Shown here piece after piece: positions 1 through 9,551 of a stretch of DNA of 64,000 nt. Within the stretch, counting starts at the first letter, position 1. Every line of letters starts with the position of its first letter. The translations under genes were made by a program, and so were the position numbers. Origin of the DNA: Sphingobacteriaceae bacterium (GTDB lineage Bacteria > Bacteroidota > Bacteroidia > Sphingobacteriales > Sphingobacteriaceae); NCBI GenBank assembly GCA_017745075.1, contig JAGIAD010000002.1:62001-126000 (forward strand). The letters run 5' to 3'. The notes beneath the pieces were generated by a model. The model was not told the DNA's origin and made no database searches. It saw only the letters and a program-made list of their open reading frames with translations.

Positions 1-23
1 CAGGCTCAGTATGACAGGTTAAA

Positions 24-2312
24 CTATTTAAACATGCCTTTAAGCTTTGCTAATTTTGCCTGTAAATCGCCATCAGCATCTTTGGGCTCATTACGGGGCT
101 TAAAGTTTTGTTTATTATTGTTTTTAAAGTCATGTTTAGGTTTTTGCTCTCTGGATTCCCGACTACGGACTTCCGACTTCTGACCGGCTTCAGTTTTCAT
201 TGATAACGAAATCCTTTTACGGGCTACATCTACTTCCATCACTGTAACCTCTACCTTTTGATGCACTTTTACCACATCATTCGGGTTGGCCACAAAACGG
301 TTTGCCAGCTGGCTGGTGTGTACCAATCCATCCTGGTGTACACCGATATCAACAAAGGCGCCAAAATTGGTAATATTGGTTACAATACCAGGTAATTTCA
401 TCCCAGTTCTTAAATCGGCAATTTCATTCACCCCTTCGGTAAAGCTAAAAGCTTCAAACTGCTCGCGCGGATCGCGACCAGGTTTAGCCAGCTCTTTTAG
501 AATATCATTGAGCGTAGGTAAACCAATTTCATCAGTAACATATTGTTGTGGTTTAATCTGTTTTTGCAACTGGGTATCTTTAATCAGTGCTGAAACCGTT
601 GTACCAAGGTCTTTGGCCATTTTATCTACCACATCATAGCGTTCTGGGTGTACACCGCTGGTATCCAATATGTTTTCGGCATTGCGGATACGCAGGAAGC
701 CCGCAGCCTGCTCGTAGGCTTTGTCGCCCAAACGCGGAACTTTTTTAAGGCTGTCGCGGTTTTTAAAGGCACCGTGAGTATTTCTGAAATCGACAATATT
801 TTGTGCCAAAGCTGGGCCTAAGCCTGAAACGTAAGCTAAAATTTGTTTAGAAGCCGTGTTTAATTCAACACCAACGGCATTTACGGCGCTGATTACAGTG
901 TCATCAAGGCTGGCCTGCAATTTATTCTGATCTACATCATGTTGATACTGGCCGACGCCGATAGATTTCGGATCGATTTTTACCAGTTCTGCCAGTGGGT
1001 CCATTAATCGGCGGCCAATGGATACCGCTCCGCGAACAGTAATATCTTGGGTTGGGAATTCTTCGCGTGCTACTTCGGAGGCTGAATAAATCGAAGCGCC
1101 GCTTTCATTTACCATTACAATTGCAATGTTCGGTAAATTTAAACTACGAATAAAAGCTTCTGTCTCCCTCCCTGCGGTTCCGTTGCCAATGGCAATGGCT
1201 TCGATATCATATTTCTCACAAAGCTGTTGGATGGTGAATTCGGCATTTTTAACATTCCCCTGTCCGGTATGCGGATAAATAGCGGTATTTTCTAATAATT
1301 GCCCTTGCTTATCCAGGCAAACTACTTTACAACCGGTACGGAAACCAGGATCAATGGCCAGCACATTTTTTTGGCCCATTGGTGCTGCGAGTAAAAGCTG
1401 ACGCGCATTTTCAGCAAAAACTTTTATGGCTTCTTCATCGGCTTTTTGCTTGGTGAAAACACGTAATTCGGTTTCCATGGCTGGCTCCAGCAAACGTTTG
1501 TAGCCATCTTCCAAAGCCTGCTGCACCTGTTTTGATGCTGCGTTATTGCTGGTAATAAACTGATTTTCAAGTAAAGCAATGGCATCTTCGGCAGGTGGAA
1601 GCACATCTAAACGTAAGATCAGTTCTTTTTCGCCACGGCGCATGGCCAGCACGCGGTGCGAAGCTGCAGTTTTAACGGGTTCGTTCCACTCAAAGTAATC
1701 TTTATACTTAATGCCTTCTTCTTCTTTTCCTTTAATTACTTCAGATTTAAATTCAGCCTTTTCCTGGAAATAGGTACGCATTTTGGTACGTGCTTCTGCA
1801 TTTTCTGAAATCATTTCTGCAATAATATCCCTTGCCCCGGCTAATGCTTCTTCTAAACTATTTACGCCTTTTTCGGCATCTATAAATTTATCGGCTTCGG
1901 TATCCAGATCGAAATTGCCCTGATCTAAAATCTGCAAAGCGAGTGGCTCCAGTCCTTTTTCTTTAGCGACCGATGCACGGGTTTTGCGTTTAGGCTTGTA
2001 TGGCAGGTAAATATCTTCTAAAAGCGAAATGGTTTCAGCCTCGTTAATCTGTTTCTCCAATTCGGGAGTTAGCTTTCCTAACTCGGTCATCGATTTTAAG
2101 ATGGCCTCGCGGCGTTTATCGAGGTCGCGTAGCTGTAAAACCCGGTCGCGTATCGCGGCTACTTCAACCTCATCTAAACTGCCGGTCAGTTCTTTACGGT
2201 AACGGGAAATAAAAGGCACTGTTGCGCCTTCATCTAACAGATTTATAGTAGCAGTTACCTGCTTTTCTGCAACGTTTAATTCGGCTGCAATTATTTTATG
2301 GTGGGTTAACAT
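24..2312 (-). CDS. tex: Tex family RNA-binding transcription accessory protein
   Basis: This is a full-length Tex protein of 762 residues, a cytoplasmic nucleic-acid-binding factor linked to transcription and RNA metabolism. An N-terminal helical region (about 1-300) is followed by an RNase H-like YqgF domain (about 316-450, motif LAIDPGFRTG), a helix-hairpin-helix region (about 490-560, GLGPALAQNIVDFR) and an S1 RNA-binding domain (about 638-708, GIVTNITNFGAFVDIG). The last 50 residues are a Lys/Asn-rich tail, common in this phylum. The gene stands alone; nothing adjacent suggests an operon. Confidence 0.96.
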   Translation of the reverse strand: MLTHHKIIAAELNVAEKQVTATINLLDEGATVPFISRYRKELTGSLDEVEVAAIRDRVLQLRDLDKRREAILKSMTELGKLTPELEKQINEAETISLLEDIYLPYKPKRKTRASVAKEKGLEPLALQILDQGNFDLDTEADKFIDAEKGVNSLEEALAGARDIIAEMISENAEARTKMRTYFQEKAEFKSEVIKGKEEEGIKYKDYFEWNEPVKTAASHRVLAMRRGEKELILRLDVLPPAEDAIALLENQFITSNNAASKQVQQALEDGYKRLLEPAMETELRVFTKQKADEEAIKVFAENARQLLLAAPMGQKNVLAIDPGFRTGCKVVCLDKQGQLLENTAIYPHTGQGNVKNAEFTIQQLCEKYDIEAIAIGNGTAGRETEAFIRSLNLPNIAIVMVNESGASIYSASEVAREEFPTQDITVRGAVSIGRRLMDPLAELVKIDPKSIGVGQYQHDVDQNKLQASLDDTVISAVNAVGVELNTASKQILAYVSGLGPALAQNIVDFRNTHGAFKNRDSLKKVPRLGDKAYEQAAGFLRIRNAENILDTSGVHPERYDVVDKMAKDLGTTVSALIKDTQLQKQIKPQQYVTDEIGLPTLNDILKELAKPGRDPREQFEAFSFTEGVNEIADLRTGMKLPGIVTNITNFGAFVDIGVHQDGLVHTSQLANRFVANPNDVVKVHQKVEVTVMEVDVARKRISLSMKTEAGQKSEVRSRESREQKPKHDFKNNNKQNFKPRNEPKDADGDLQAKLAKLKGMFK

Positions 2313-2440
2313 ATCTAAAATTAAAAGATCAAAGCTAGTTAGGATTTTTAGAAATTAAGGGTTTTTCAAATCAAGTTTTCCACCGAAATGTGTGAGTAAA
2401 TTTTGTAGAAAATTGAGGTAGTAGCGCCTTAATTGGTATT

Positions 2441-2812
2441 TTATTTCTTTTTTGAGGCTTTTTGCAAGTCACGCTCCGCTTTAAATTGGGTTATCCTCTT
2501 AATCAGCTCTAAGGGCAAAGGTTTGTTCAAAGGGAACTGCACCGCGCCTTTGCTCCATTTATAACCGCTAAATTCATCTTTAAAGGCTTCGATGCCTGAA
2601 CCTGTTGGGTAAAAACCAATGTGTTTGGCATAACCGGCAAAGTAAACTAAAATGCCTTTTTGCTTAAACGCAGGCATACCATAACTGATTACCTCTTTAG
2701 CTTCAGGCACAGCAAGGTGAATGGTTTCACGTACTTGTTGCAGCAATTTTTGGGTTGCAGCTGGGAAGTTGGCAATGTATTGGTCGATGTTTTCTGGCTT
2801 TGGCTGTTCCAT
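2441..2812 (-). CDS. DUF1801 / YdhG-like protein
   Basis: The 123-residue protein matches the DUF1801 (YdhG/Fra-like) fold. Typical features are an N-terminal helix (IDQYIANFPAATQKLLQQVR), the block EVISYGMPAFKQ, and the aromatic stretch YFAGYAKHIGFYP followed by KGAVQFPLNKPLP. Some relatives are described as iron chaperones, but many have no known role, so no function is assigned. It is a single gene with a Lys-rich C-terminus. Confidence 0.85.
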   Translation of the reverse strand: MEQPKPENIDQYIANFPAATQKLLQQVRETIHLAVPEAKEVISYGMPAFKQKGILVYFAGYAKHIGFYPTGSGIEAFKDEFSGYKWSKGAVQFPLNKPLPLELIKRITQFKAERDLQKASKKK

Positions 2813-2856
2813 AACTTTATCTTGTTATGAAATTACAAAGATTCTCGGATAAATCA

Positions 2857-3426
2857 TTAACTGATTAGAATATCGTATTTGTGCAATAAACCCGCTAAAC
2901 CCGATTGCGAGAATTTAGCTTTTTTTATCCGGTTGTTATCAGGATCGATTGAAAAATTATAAGCAGTCCTGAAATCAGTTTTTTCTAACATCGTTCTGTC
3001 GAATGTAGCATTGAGTAAATCGCAATTTTCGAAAGTTGAGCCGGACAGGTCGGTTTCTGAAAAGTCGACCTCGTGTAGCTGCACATTTTTAAAGGTTGTT
3101 TTTTTTAATTTGAGTTTATAGAAAGAACAATGATCCAGTTTTGAATTGCTAAAGTTAAGCGCCAAACCAAAATCATTACAATTTTCGAACCTTAGGCCCA
3201 GCATTTTGCAGTCGCTAAAGTCTATCTCGTTAAAAGTTGTTTTGGTAATATTAGCCAAACTCAGGTTGCAATGGCTAAACAGACAATCCAGAAACTTAAC
3301 ACCGCTTAAATCTGAACCTGAAAAATCGCAGTTGATAAATTTACAGTTTTCATATTCTGTTTTTGGTAAAGCACGTAAAGTAAAATCGGCTTTTTCGAAG
3401 GTTTGGTCGGCAATGTATTCTGGCAT
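2857..3426 (-). CDS. Pentapeptide-repeat protein
   Basis: The 189-residue protein consists almost entirely of five-residue A(D/N)LXX-type repeats (for example CDFSG-SDLSG-VKFLD, VDFSE-TDLSG-STFEN), which form a right-handed quadrilateral beta helix. Length and layout resemble Qnr/McbG-like proteins that mimic DNA and protect gyrase, but the sequence alone cannot show that activity. It is cytoplasmic with no signal peptide, and lies 44 bp downstream of the DUF1801 gene's convergent-free end on the same strand. Confidence 0.88.
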   Translation of the reverse strand: MPEYIADQTFEKADFTLRALPKTEYENCKFINCDFSGSDLSGVKFLDCLFSHCNLSLANITKTTFNEIDFSDCKMLGLRFENCNDFGLALNFSNSKLDHCSFYKLKLKKTTFKNVQLHEVDFSETDLSGSTFENCDLLNATFDRTMLEKTDFRTAYNFSIDPDNNRIKKAKFSQSGLAGLLHKYDILIS

Positions 3427-3536
3427 AATGATGTGTGGATCTCGAACGAAGTTATTGATAAAAATTATTTATTGCATCATACAACGGCTTAGTGCCGTGT
3501 CCCTTGGTTTAAAATTCCGGTAAGCGGGAAAAGGTC

Positions 3537-3567
3537 AAAAAAAATCCCCCAAATTAATTGGAGGATT
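3537..3567 (-). terminator. Rho-independent terminator downstream of pdhB
   Basis: Read on the minus strand, an inverted repeat (ATCCTCCAATTAATTTGGGGGAT) is followed by a run of eight T. It lies 40-70 bp beyond the pdhB stop. A second perfect hairpin (CTGCGC-TAT-GCGCAG, 3585-3599) sits between it and the gene. Confidence 0.75.
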
Positions 3568-3608
3568 ATATATTTAATGAAACGCTGCGCTATGCGCAGA
3601 ATAACAAT

Positions 3609-4595
3609 TTATTTTGTTGCGTACATTACTTCTTTTACTGCTTTAATTACGCGCTCTGCATTTGGTAAGCTCGCTGCAATTAAAGTTGGAGAGTATGGAA
3701 GCGGAACATCGGCACAGGTGATACGTAAAACCGGTGCATCTAAGTAATCGAAAGCATTTCTTTGTACATTGAAAGCAATTTCTGAAGAAATAGAAGCCAA
3801 TGGCCAGGCTTCTTCTACCACAACTAAACGGTTTGTTTTCTTAACCGATTCGATGATGGTTGCATAATCGATAGGACGAACAGAACGTAAATCGATTACT
3901 TCTGCATTGATTCCTTCTTTGGTTAATTCTTCTACAGCCGGGTTTACCACGCGGGTTAACATTTTACCAAAAGTTACGATGGTTACATCGGTACCTTGTT
4001 TGGTGATGTTCGCTTTTCCTAGTTCGAGATAGTACTCTTCGGCAGGAACATCGCCTTTATCGCCGTACATTACCTCCGATTCCATGAAGATAACCGGATC
4101 AGGATCAAGGATTGATTGTTTTAATAAACCTTTTGCATCATAAGGTGTAGCCGGAACTACCACTTTTAAGCCTGGGGTATTGGCGTACCAGTTTTCGAAG
4201 TTTTGAGAGTGTTGTGCTCCTAATTGACCGGCGTTACCTGTTGGGCCGCGGAAAACCATAGGGCATGAGAACTGACCGCCACTCATTGATAAAATTTTAG
4301 CAGCACCATTGATAATCTGGTCAATAGCTACTAATGAGAAGTTGAAAGTCATAAATTCAACAATCGGAATAAGGCCTGCTGTTGCGGCACCAGTTGCAAT
4401 ACCTGCGAAACCTAATTCGGCAATCGGGGTATCGATAATACGTTTCGCACCAAACTCGTCAAGCATACCCTGACTCACTTTGTACGCCCCGTTATATTCT
4501 GCTACTTCTTCACCTAATAAAAAAACGCGGTCATCTTTACGCATTTCTTCGCTCATGGCTTCGCGTAGTGCTTCTCTAAATTGGATTTCTCTCAT
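3609..4595 (-). CDS. pdhB: Pyruvate dehydrogenase E1 component, beta subunit
   Basis: This 328-residue transketolase-type beta subunit pairs with an E1 alpha subunit to decarboxylate pyruvate with thiamine diphosphate. Family blocks seen are GEEVAEYNGAYKVSQGM near the N-terminus, the catalytic region GGQFSCPMVFRGPTGNAGQLGAQHSQ, and the C-terminal RVVNPAVEELTKEGINAEVIDLRSVRPID (shown here only as landmarks). The E1 alpha gene is not adjacent, as in many Bacteroidota, where the two are separate. A related 2-oxo-acid E1 beta is the alternative, but the spacing of blocks fits PdhB best. Confidence 0.92.
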   Translation of the reverse strand: MREIQFREALREAMSEEMRKDDRVFLLGEEVAEYNGAYKVSQGMLDEFGAKRIIDTPIAELGFAGIATGAATAGLIPIVEFMTFNFSLVAIDQIINGAAKILSMSGGQFSCPMVFRGPTGNAGQLGAQHSQNFENWYANTPGLKVVVPATPYDAKGLLKQSILDPDPVIFMESEVMYGDKGDVPAEEYYLELGKANITKQGTDVTIVTFGKMLTRVVNPAVEELTKEGINAEVIDLRSVRPIDYATIIESVKKTNRLVVVEEAWPLASISSEIAFNVQRNAFDYLDAPVLRITCADVPLPYSPTLIAASLPNAERVIKAVKEVMYATK

Positions 4596-5009
4596 TGTAA
4601 ATTTTTATAACGGGGGCAAATATAATTATTAATCGCTTTGAAACCAAAGGCTAAAATGCCTATGTTTTGTAATAATTGTGGGGGTTTTTGGTTCATTATT
4701 TCGCACTTTTCTGGCTATGTTTTTTGTTTATCAGTTTAAAGAGGAAATATTATTGGGTAATTGTGTTTTTGTTAAGCTTTTTGTATCAAAGCTTACGCTT
4801 TTTCCGAAATATCTTCTCCAAAATGGATGATATTGCTGTTATTGTCCAGAATAGAAAACTGCCTCATGCCTCAAGCCATGTTTTTTAAATCCCGGTTGTC
4901 ACAGAAAGTAAAACCCAATTTTCAGTAGAGAATTTTATGGCTTCTTCTGCATTTAAGCAGGCGAGAAGCGCTGTTGCGGTTTTAAGCATTTTAACTACAT
5001 TACGTTAAT
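4596..5009. other. Intergenic region without a supported gene
   Basis: This 414-bp AT-rich stretch separates pdhB from the GNAT gene. It should hold the pdhB promoter on the minus strand. The short open frames here show no recognisable domain, so I call none of them. Confidence 0.6.
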
Positions 5010-5567
5010 TTAATGATTTGGATTCAATAATCCATAAATTTCACTGTCAAGAAACTGGCCCCTGAAATAATAATCCTGTTTAAAATGTGCTTCTTTTACA
5101 AAACCATGTTTGATCAGCATTTGCCTAGAAGCATCGTTTTCTACATTGATATTGGCACTGATGGTATGCAGGTTGACCTCATTAAAGCCGAAATCAATTG
5201 ATCTTTTTAAGGCTTCAGATATGATTCCCTGTCGCCAATAATCAGGGTGCAGCATGTAACCAATCTCTGCCCGGTGATTGGCAAAGTCGGTACGCCAATA
5301 TCCTACAGAACCGATCATTTGCCCAGGATTATCTTTTAAGGCAATTACCCAGGCTAGGTTGTCGCCATTTTCATAGCCATTTCTGAAGCGGGAGATAAAA
5401 TCTTTAATCTCAAAAATATCTTTTGGCCTTTCCCTATCAATATATTTCATTACCTTTTCGTTGGTGCGCAGGGCGAAAAGTGCTTCGGCATCAGCAAGAT
5501 CGTGTTCGCGGAGGATTAAGCGTTCGGTTTCCAGTACAGGAAATTTTGTAAAATTTAAGGTTAGCAT
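5010..5567 (-). CDS. GNAT acetyltransferase, RimJ/RimL type
   Basis: The protein (about 185 residues) has the ETERLILREHDLADAEALFALR start and the acetyl-CoA-binding block EIGYMLHPDYWRQGIISEAL with the Q/RxxGxG/A loop replaced by RQGI-S, which is usual in RimJ-like enzymes. It likely acetylates an amino terminus or small substrate. I chose the ATG at 5567; an upstream in-frame TTG gives only one extra residue. The start overlaps the stop of the transposase gene (TGATG), so the two may be translated together. Confidence 0.9.
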   Translation of the reverse strand: MLTLNFTKFPVLETERLILREHDLADAEALFALRTNEKVMKYIDRERPKDIFEIKDFISRFRNGYENGDNLAWVIALKDNPGQMIGSVGYWRTDFANHRAEIGYMLHPDYWRQGIISEALKRSIDFGFNEVNLHTISANINVENDASRQMLIKHGFVKEAHFKQDYYFRGQFLDSEIYGLLNPNH

Positions 5568-6004
5568 CAAGTTTCTTTTAGGGTTACAAATTTATATTTA
5601 TCCTCAAATTCTTTTACCTCGTTGGCGAATGATTTTTTCGAATGATGAACCTCCTGGTTTTTGATATAATTTATAACTGAATTTAATTGTGACTCGCTTA
5701 CTGAAACTGCATAGTATTCGCCTTGCCACATAAATGGAATTTCGGTTAATTTATTTTGGTTGATCCAAAAGGATGATTCTCCTTTAATTAACTGAGCAAC
5801 ATTTGAAATAGATTGATCCTTTCCCAAAGAAATTAAGCAATGCAAATGGTCAGTAAATCCATTTATTGATTGAAGAAAAATGGATTTATTTTTACAGTTA
5901 TCCATAATATGCTTATGGACTTTGTAACGGATATTCTTAGTTAAATAGGGATGTCGGTTTTTAGTTGAGAACACGAGGTGTACCCAAATTCTTACATACG
6001 ACAT
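5567..6004 (-). mobile_element. REP-associated tyrosine transposase (Y1/IS200-like)
   Basis: The 145-residue single-domain HUH transposase starts MSYVRIWVHLVFSTKNR, carries the HUH motif in the block FTDHLHCLISLG, and has a candidate catalytic Tyr in INYIKNQEVHH. The size and start are those of IS200-like RAYT proteins, which act on short palindromes instead of classic inverted repeats. GGCT-rich palindromes lie directly upstream (6057-6188). The frame is intact, so the gene may be functional. Confidence 0.9.
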
Positions 6005-6056
6005 AATTGAAAATTTATGATTATTCCATCCTAATATAAGGTTTTATTTATTTTTT

Positions 6057-6188
6057 GGCTAAAGCCATATAGAAATATTATATGTTTCAGTCAGCTGAAG
6101 CTGACTACCATGAATCAGGAATATAGTCATATACCCACGGCATTATTAAAATATATTAATTTATGGCTGTCGGCTTCAGCCATCAGCC
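6057..6188. repeat. REP-like palindromes beside the transposase
   Basis: Three short palindromes with a shared core lie here: GGCT-AA-AGCC (6057-6066), GTCAGCT-GA-AGCTGAC (6090-6105) and GGCT-TC-AGCC (6172-6181), the last nested in an outer GGCTG/CAGCC pair (6165-6188). Their position upstream of a Y1 transposase fits REP elements served by that enzyme. Association is inferred from proximity and similarity of the cores. Confidence 0.65.
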
Positions 6189-6190
6189 AA

Positions 6191-9046
6191 TTATTTCCCA
6201 AACAAAGTTTTGTAAATAGAATATTTGTAGTTATCCTCAACAGCGCTGGCCACAAAATAGGGAGCTTCGAAAAGCTCGGTCAGTTTTTTTCTCAACTCAG
6301 CAAGAAATTCGGGTTTGATTTCTTCTAAATAAGCGCCAGATAAATTTTGCCTGCCTGATTTAAACCAAACACCATCTACGCTCATGGTCTTTACCACATA
6401 CAGATTCGGTTCTACAAAACTTTTTCCCGAAAACTGCTCATAAGCATAAGTGTATAACAAAGTTTGGATCAGCGCTTTATTAATGTGCTTGCCATCAGAA
6501 TTAAACAGCTCTGGAATATCTTTGAAGGTTAACTTGTCGCTACCGGTTTTGTAGTCGATAATTTTGGTTATGCCATCTTTTACATCAACACGATCGATAA
6601 AGCCGAATATCTTCACGCTTACCTCTTTTCCCTTTAATGGGAAGCTGATTTCTGCCTCTACTTTTTGTTCAAGACTAATGATATTGAATGGGGTTTGTGT
6701 TTCATCCTGGTTTAAAATGATATTTACATAGGCATCCACAATGGATAAAATAACCTTCTGCATGCCTTTATATTCCATCACTGTATCGGGATTTTTGAAC
6801 ATCACGGCATTAAAGCCTTTTTGGATCAATGCAGGAATTTGCTTTCTTTTCTCCTTAATCCTGTCTGCGGTGATTTCAGCCGACCTTAAATCCTCGTAAA
6901 AATATTCCATCACCTTATGCAAAATCGAACCGATTTCGTTGGCTTCTACCACTGCACTTATTTCTTTAGGCTCTTTAATACCAGCGATATAATTGAAAAA
7001 GAAATCAATAGGATTGGAAATGTATTGGGTAATTGCGGAAGGCGAAAGTACCTTTTTTTTATCGAGATATTTTTGAAGTGTTTCCTGTATAAAGGCATTA
7101 TTGGTTTTTTCGATCTTTACCTCTTTAAAAGCTTCGGTTTTTACTTCGAGATTAAGCTCACTGTAGGCAAAATCAAAACCGCTTTCATACTCGAGCTGTT
7201 TTAAAATCCGGCTGGCCTCGCCGGAGGTGTATTCGTCGGTTAAGCTGTTATAGACAAAATTAATATTCTTTGCCCGTTGTAATAGACGATATACCATGTA
7301 AGAGGAGATGGCGTCTAGATTTTCGAGGACCGGAAGACCATAAACACGGCGTATGGAATCAGGTATAAAGCTGTTGCCAATGGATGATTTAGGAATAATT
7401 CCTTCATTAAAACCTAAAATGACTACTTTATCGAAATTTAAGTTCCGGGTTTCGAGTAACCCCATTACCTGTATACCGTTTAGCGGATCACCTGAAAGTG
7501 GTACTGCAATGGCCTGTAGCGATTTTTGAACCAGGTAAATTACAAAAGGAATTTCTTCTTTACCGATGTGGTTGCTAAACGTATCGTGCAACCTGTTTAA
7601 TTCCTGTATGGTTTTTACAAAAAGTTCTGCATCTATCTTTTTTAGTGTTTTAGCATTCGATAAACGCATAAGCACGTAATCGAGTACATCCAAAAGATTG
7701 GTTACCACACGTTGCGGGTCGTCAATTTTTTTATAGAAAGTTTCAAACAGTCCGCTCTGGCGCAATAAACGTTTATGATCGATCTCTACCTGGTTTTCTT
7801 CCAGCAAGGCGGTTAACACTTTATCGCGCATTTTTTGTGTTAAACCGGTTAGAGGATGGGTTAAAAAGGCTTCTACATTTTTATAGCTTACTTTATCGCG
7901 CTGTAAAATTTCAAGCTGGCTACTTAACCATAAATCAACCAGTCCAAAAATACTGGAGGTTGACAGGGCAAAACCCATGGTTACATTCAGGTCTATTTCT
8001 TTGCCGTTAATGTTGGTTGGAATGGTTTGCAGCGTTGGGATCAGAAGGCTTTCGTCAGCCAAAACTACCACTGTTTTTCCAACGGCTTCTGCTGATCTAT
8101 AATCTTCTTCTAAAATGTTATTGAGTATTTTGGCCTGAGCCGATTGCCCCTGAACTTTAAAAACATTTACATGGTGCGGCACTGATTTCATTAAACTTTT
8201 CTGCCCTGCAAATTCATTTTTCAATCCAAGCTGGTTGATGTTTTTACGTAAAAACAGGCCTGCCTCCTGCGAAACATCATCTAAATAATAGCTATCGGCA
8301 TCGAAATAAAAGAGTGCCTTACCGGCTTCCTGCAATTGCGTGAATATTTTGGCTTCGGCACTGCTTAAAGCATTAAATCCGACAAAAATAATATTGCCCT
8401 TTTTAAAATTAGCGTTGAAAGCCTGGTGCTGGGTAATATTATCTGAAAGATAACGGTAAACCGAACCATTAGTCAGGTAGCCTTGTTCCTTTAGCGCAGC
8501 ATGAAACTTATGGTAAAGTTTAGGCATTCTGCGCCACATTTTGATGAAAAGTTCCTGCTGCTTTTTATGTTTTCCTTCCGAATAGGAAGTCCAGAACTGG
8601 GCAAGAAACTGGTATTGCTCGGGACTTAAATAATCAAAGTCTTTATTGATCGTCGAAATATCTTCCAGGTCACGGTATAATTTCTCCGCATCTACCAGAT
8701 CGGCATCAATCTGGTTAAAATCGCTTAGGATGATCTTGGCTAAAGGAAAAAACTTGTGACTTGATATGTTTTCCAGCTTCTCTTCCGCTAGCAGTTGGTT
8801 ATAAATTCTGTGGAGGGTAAAAAACTGCAGGTAAAAATCGGCTATTTTATAACTGGTAGAACTGGCAAAGAATTCCTGTATGGTAAAAAATGACGGGCTG
8901 AAAAATGGTTTACCAATAATATCGGCAAAGTGTTTCTGCAAATAAGCAGATGGACGTTTATTGTTAAAAACGATGGCACAACTTTCCAGCTGCTGGCCAA
9001 ACCTCGCAATTAAATCTTCGGCAACTTCCTGTAAAAATGGTTTCAT
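6191..9046 (-). CDS. AddB-like PD-(D/E)XK nuclease subunit
   Basis: This 951-residue protein is the second subunit of an AddAB-type double-strand break repair complex. The N-terminal two thirds resemble an inactivated UvrD-like helicase. The C-terminal nuclease carries SPSAITQYISNPIDFFF, GSILHKVMEYFYEDL, the metal-binding GFIDRVDV and the catalytic IIDYKTGSDK. It lies downstream of the AddA-like gene, separated only by a decayed DUF1016 gene. Bacteroidota forms diverge strongly from Bacillus AddB, so I give no symbol. Confidence 0.88.
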   Translation of the reverse strand: MKPFLQEVAEDLIARFGQQLESCAIVFNNKRPSAYLQKHFADIIGKPFFSPSFFTIQEFFASSTSYKIADFYLQFFTLHRIYNQLLAEEKLENISSHKFFPLAKIILSDFNQIDADLVDAEKLYRDLEDISTINKDFDYLSPEQYQFLAQFWTSYSEGKHKKQQELFIKMWRRMPKLYHKFHAALKEQGYLTNGSVYRYLSDNITQHQAFNANFKKGNIIFVGFNALSSAEAKIFTQLQEAGKALFYFDADSYYLDDVSQEAGLFLRKNINQLGLKNEFAGQKSLMKSVPHHVNVFKVQGQSAQAKILNNILEEDYRSAEAVGKTVVVLADESLLIPTLQTIPTNINGKEIDLNVTMGFALSTSSIFGLVDLWLSSQLEILQRDKVSYKNVEAFLTHPLTGLTQKMRDKVLTALLEENQVEIDHKRLLRQSGLFETFYKKIDDPQRVVTNLLDVLDYVLMRLSNAKTLKKIDAELFVKTIQELNRLHDTFSNHIGKEEIPFVIYLVQKSLQAIAVPLSGDPLNGIQVMGLLETRNLNFDKVVILGFNEGIIPKSSIGNSFIPDSIRRVYGLPVLENLDAISSYMVYRLLQRAKNINFVYNSLTDEYTSGEASRILKQLEYESGFDFAYSELNLEVKTEAFKEVKIEKTNNAFIQETLQKYLDKKKVLSPSAITQYISNPIDFFFNYIAGIKEPKEISAVVEANEIGSILHKVMEYFYEDLRSAEITADRIKEKRKQIPALIQKGFNAVMFKNPDTVMEYKGMQKVILSIVDAYVNIILNQDETQTPFNIISLEQKVEAEISFPLKGKEVSVKIFGFIDRVDVKDGITKIIDYKTGSDKLTFKDIPELFNSDGKHINKALIQTLLYTYAYEQFSGKSFVEPNLYVVKTMSVDGVWFKSGRQNLSGAYLEEIKPEFLAELRKKLTELFEAPYFVASAVEDNYKYSIYKTLFGK

Positions 9047-9055
9047 GTAGATCTT

Positions 9056-9550
9056 TTAATAGTTCCCTTGGTTTTTTAATTGCAATTCGATAATTGCTTT
9101 ATTGTTTTGTTGATGTTCTGCTTCATTTAGATAATATGTTCTGGCCTGAGCATCATCTACCCTCATAATTAGCCGGTGGTGTGTCCAGCTTAAATTGCTA
9201 CGTAGTGCGTATGATATTTCATTTTATTGATTATCAGCATTATAAGAAGTGCTACGCACTGCGTAGCAAATTTGTTCTTCCGGATAGGTAAGATAAAATT
9301 AACGAAAATTTCTCAAGTTAGAATATGAAAAGCCTTTACCAAAATCTGCTGATAATTTTTTAGATAATGATTGTAAAATTTCTTCTCCATATGCTGCTTT
9401 TACATTCCCTCCCTGCTCATTTTCAACTATTTCCTTCCCGATTTGCCAATAAGAAATTACCATAGCCGTGTTAATGGCTTTGTAGGCTTCGGCTCTGTAT
9501 CTTTTCAGTATATTTAATATGTTTTTGTATAAATCATTTGCTTTTTCCAT
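9056..9550 (-). pseudogene. Decayed DUF1016 (YhcG-like) gene
   Basis: The first 83 codons (to 9299) encode a clear DUF1016 N-terminus ending SYSNLRNFR. Reading on in the same frame past the TAA at 9299-9301 gives FYLTYPEEQICYAVRS, a second TAA at 9224-9226, then SYALRSNLSWTHHRLIMRV and DDAQARTYYLNEAEHQQ, which is the rest of the DUF1016 N-terminal domain. The two stops are one base from CAA or similar codons. The frame finally closes at 9056-9058, so the C-terminal PD-(D/E)XK part of the normal roughly 350-residue protein is missing. A YAVRS/YALRS duplication creates the palindromes near 9200 and 9260. It starts directly after the AddA stop. Confidence 0.85.
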
Positions 9551-9551
9551 A

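Noticed and set aside
4676..4888. Plus-strand 70-codon frame rich in hydrophobic residues
   Set aside because: It starts without a clear ATG in AT-rich DNA just upstream of pdhB, and shows no family signature; low-complexity AT-rich DNA gives such frames by chance.
9183..9270. Palindromes GCTACGCAcTGCGTAGC as an inserted REP element
   Set aside because: The sequence stays in frame with the DUF1016 pseudogene and encodes the duplicated YAVRS/YALRS segment, so an internal duplication explains it better than an insertion.
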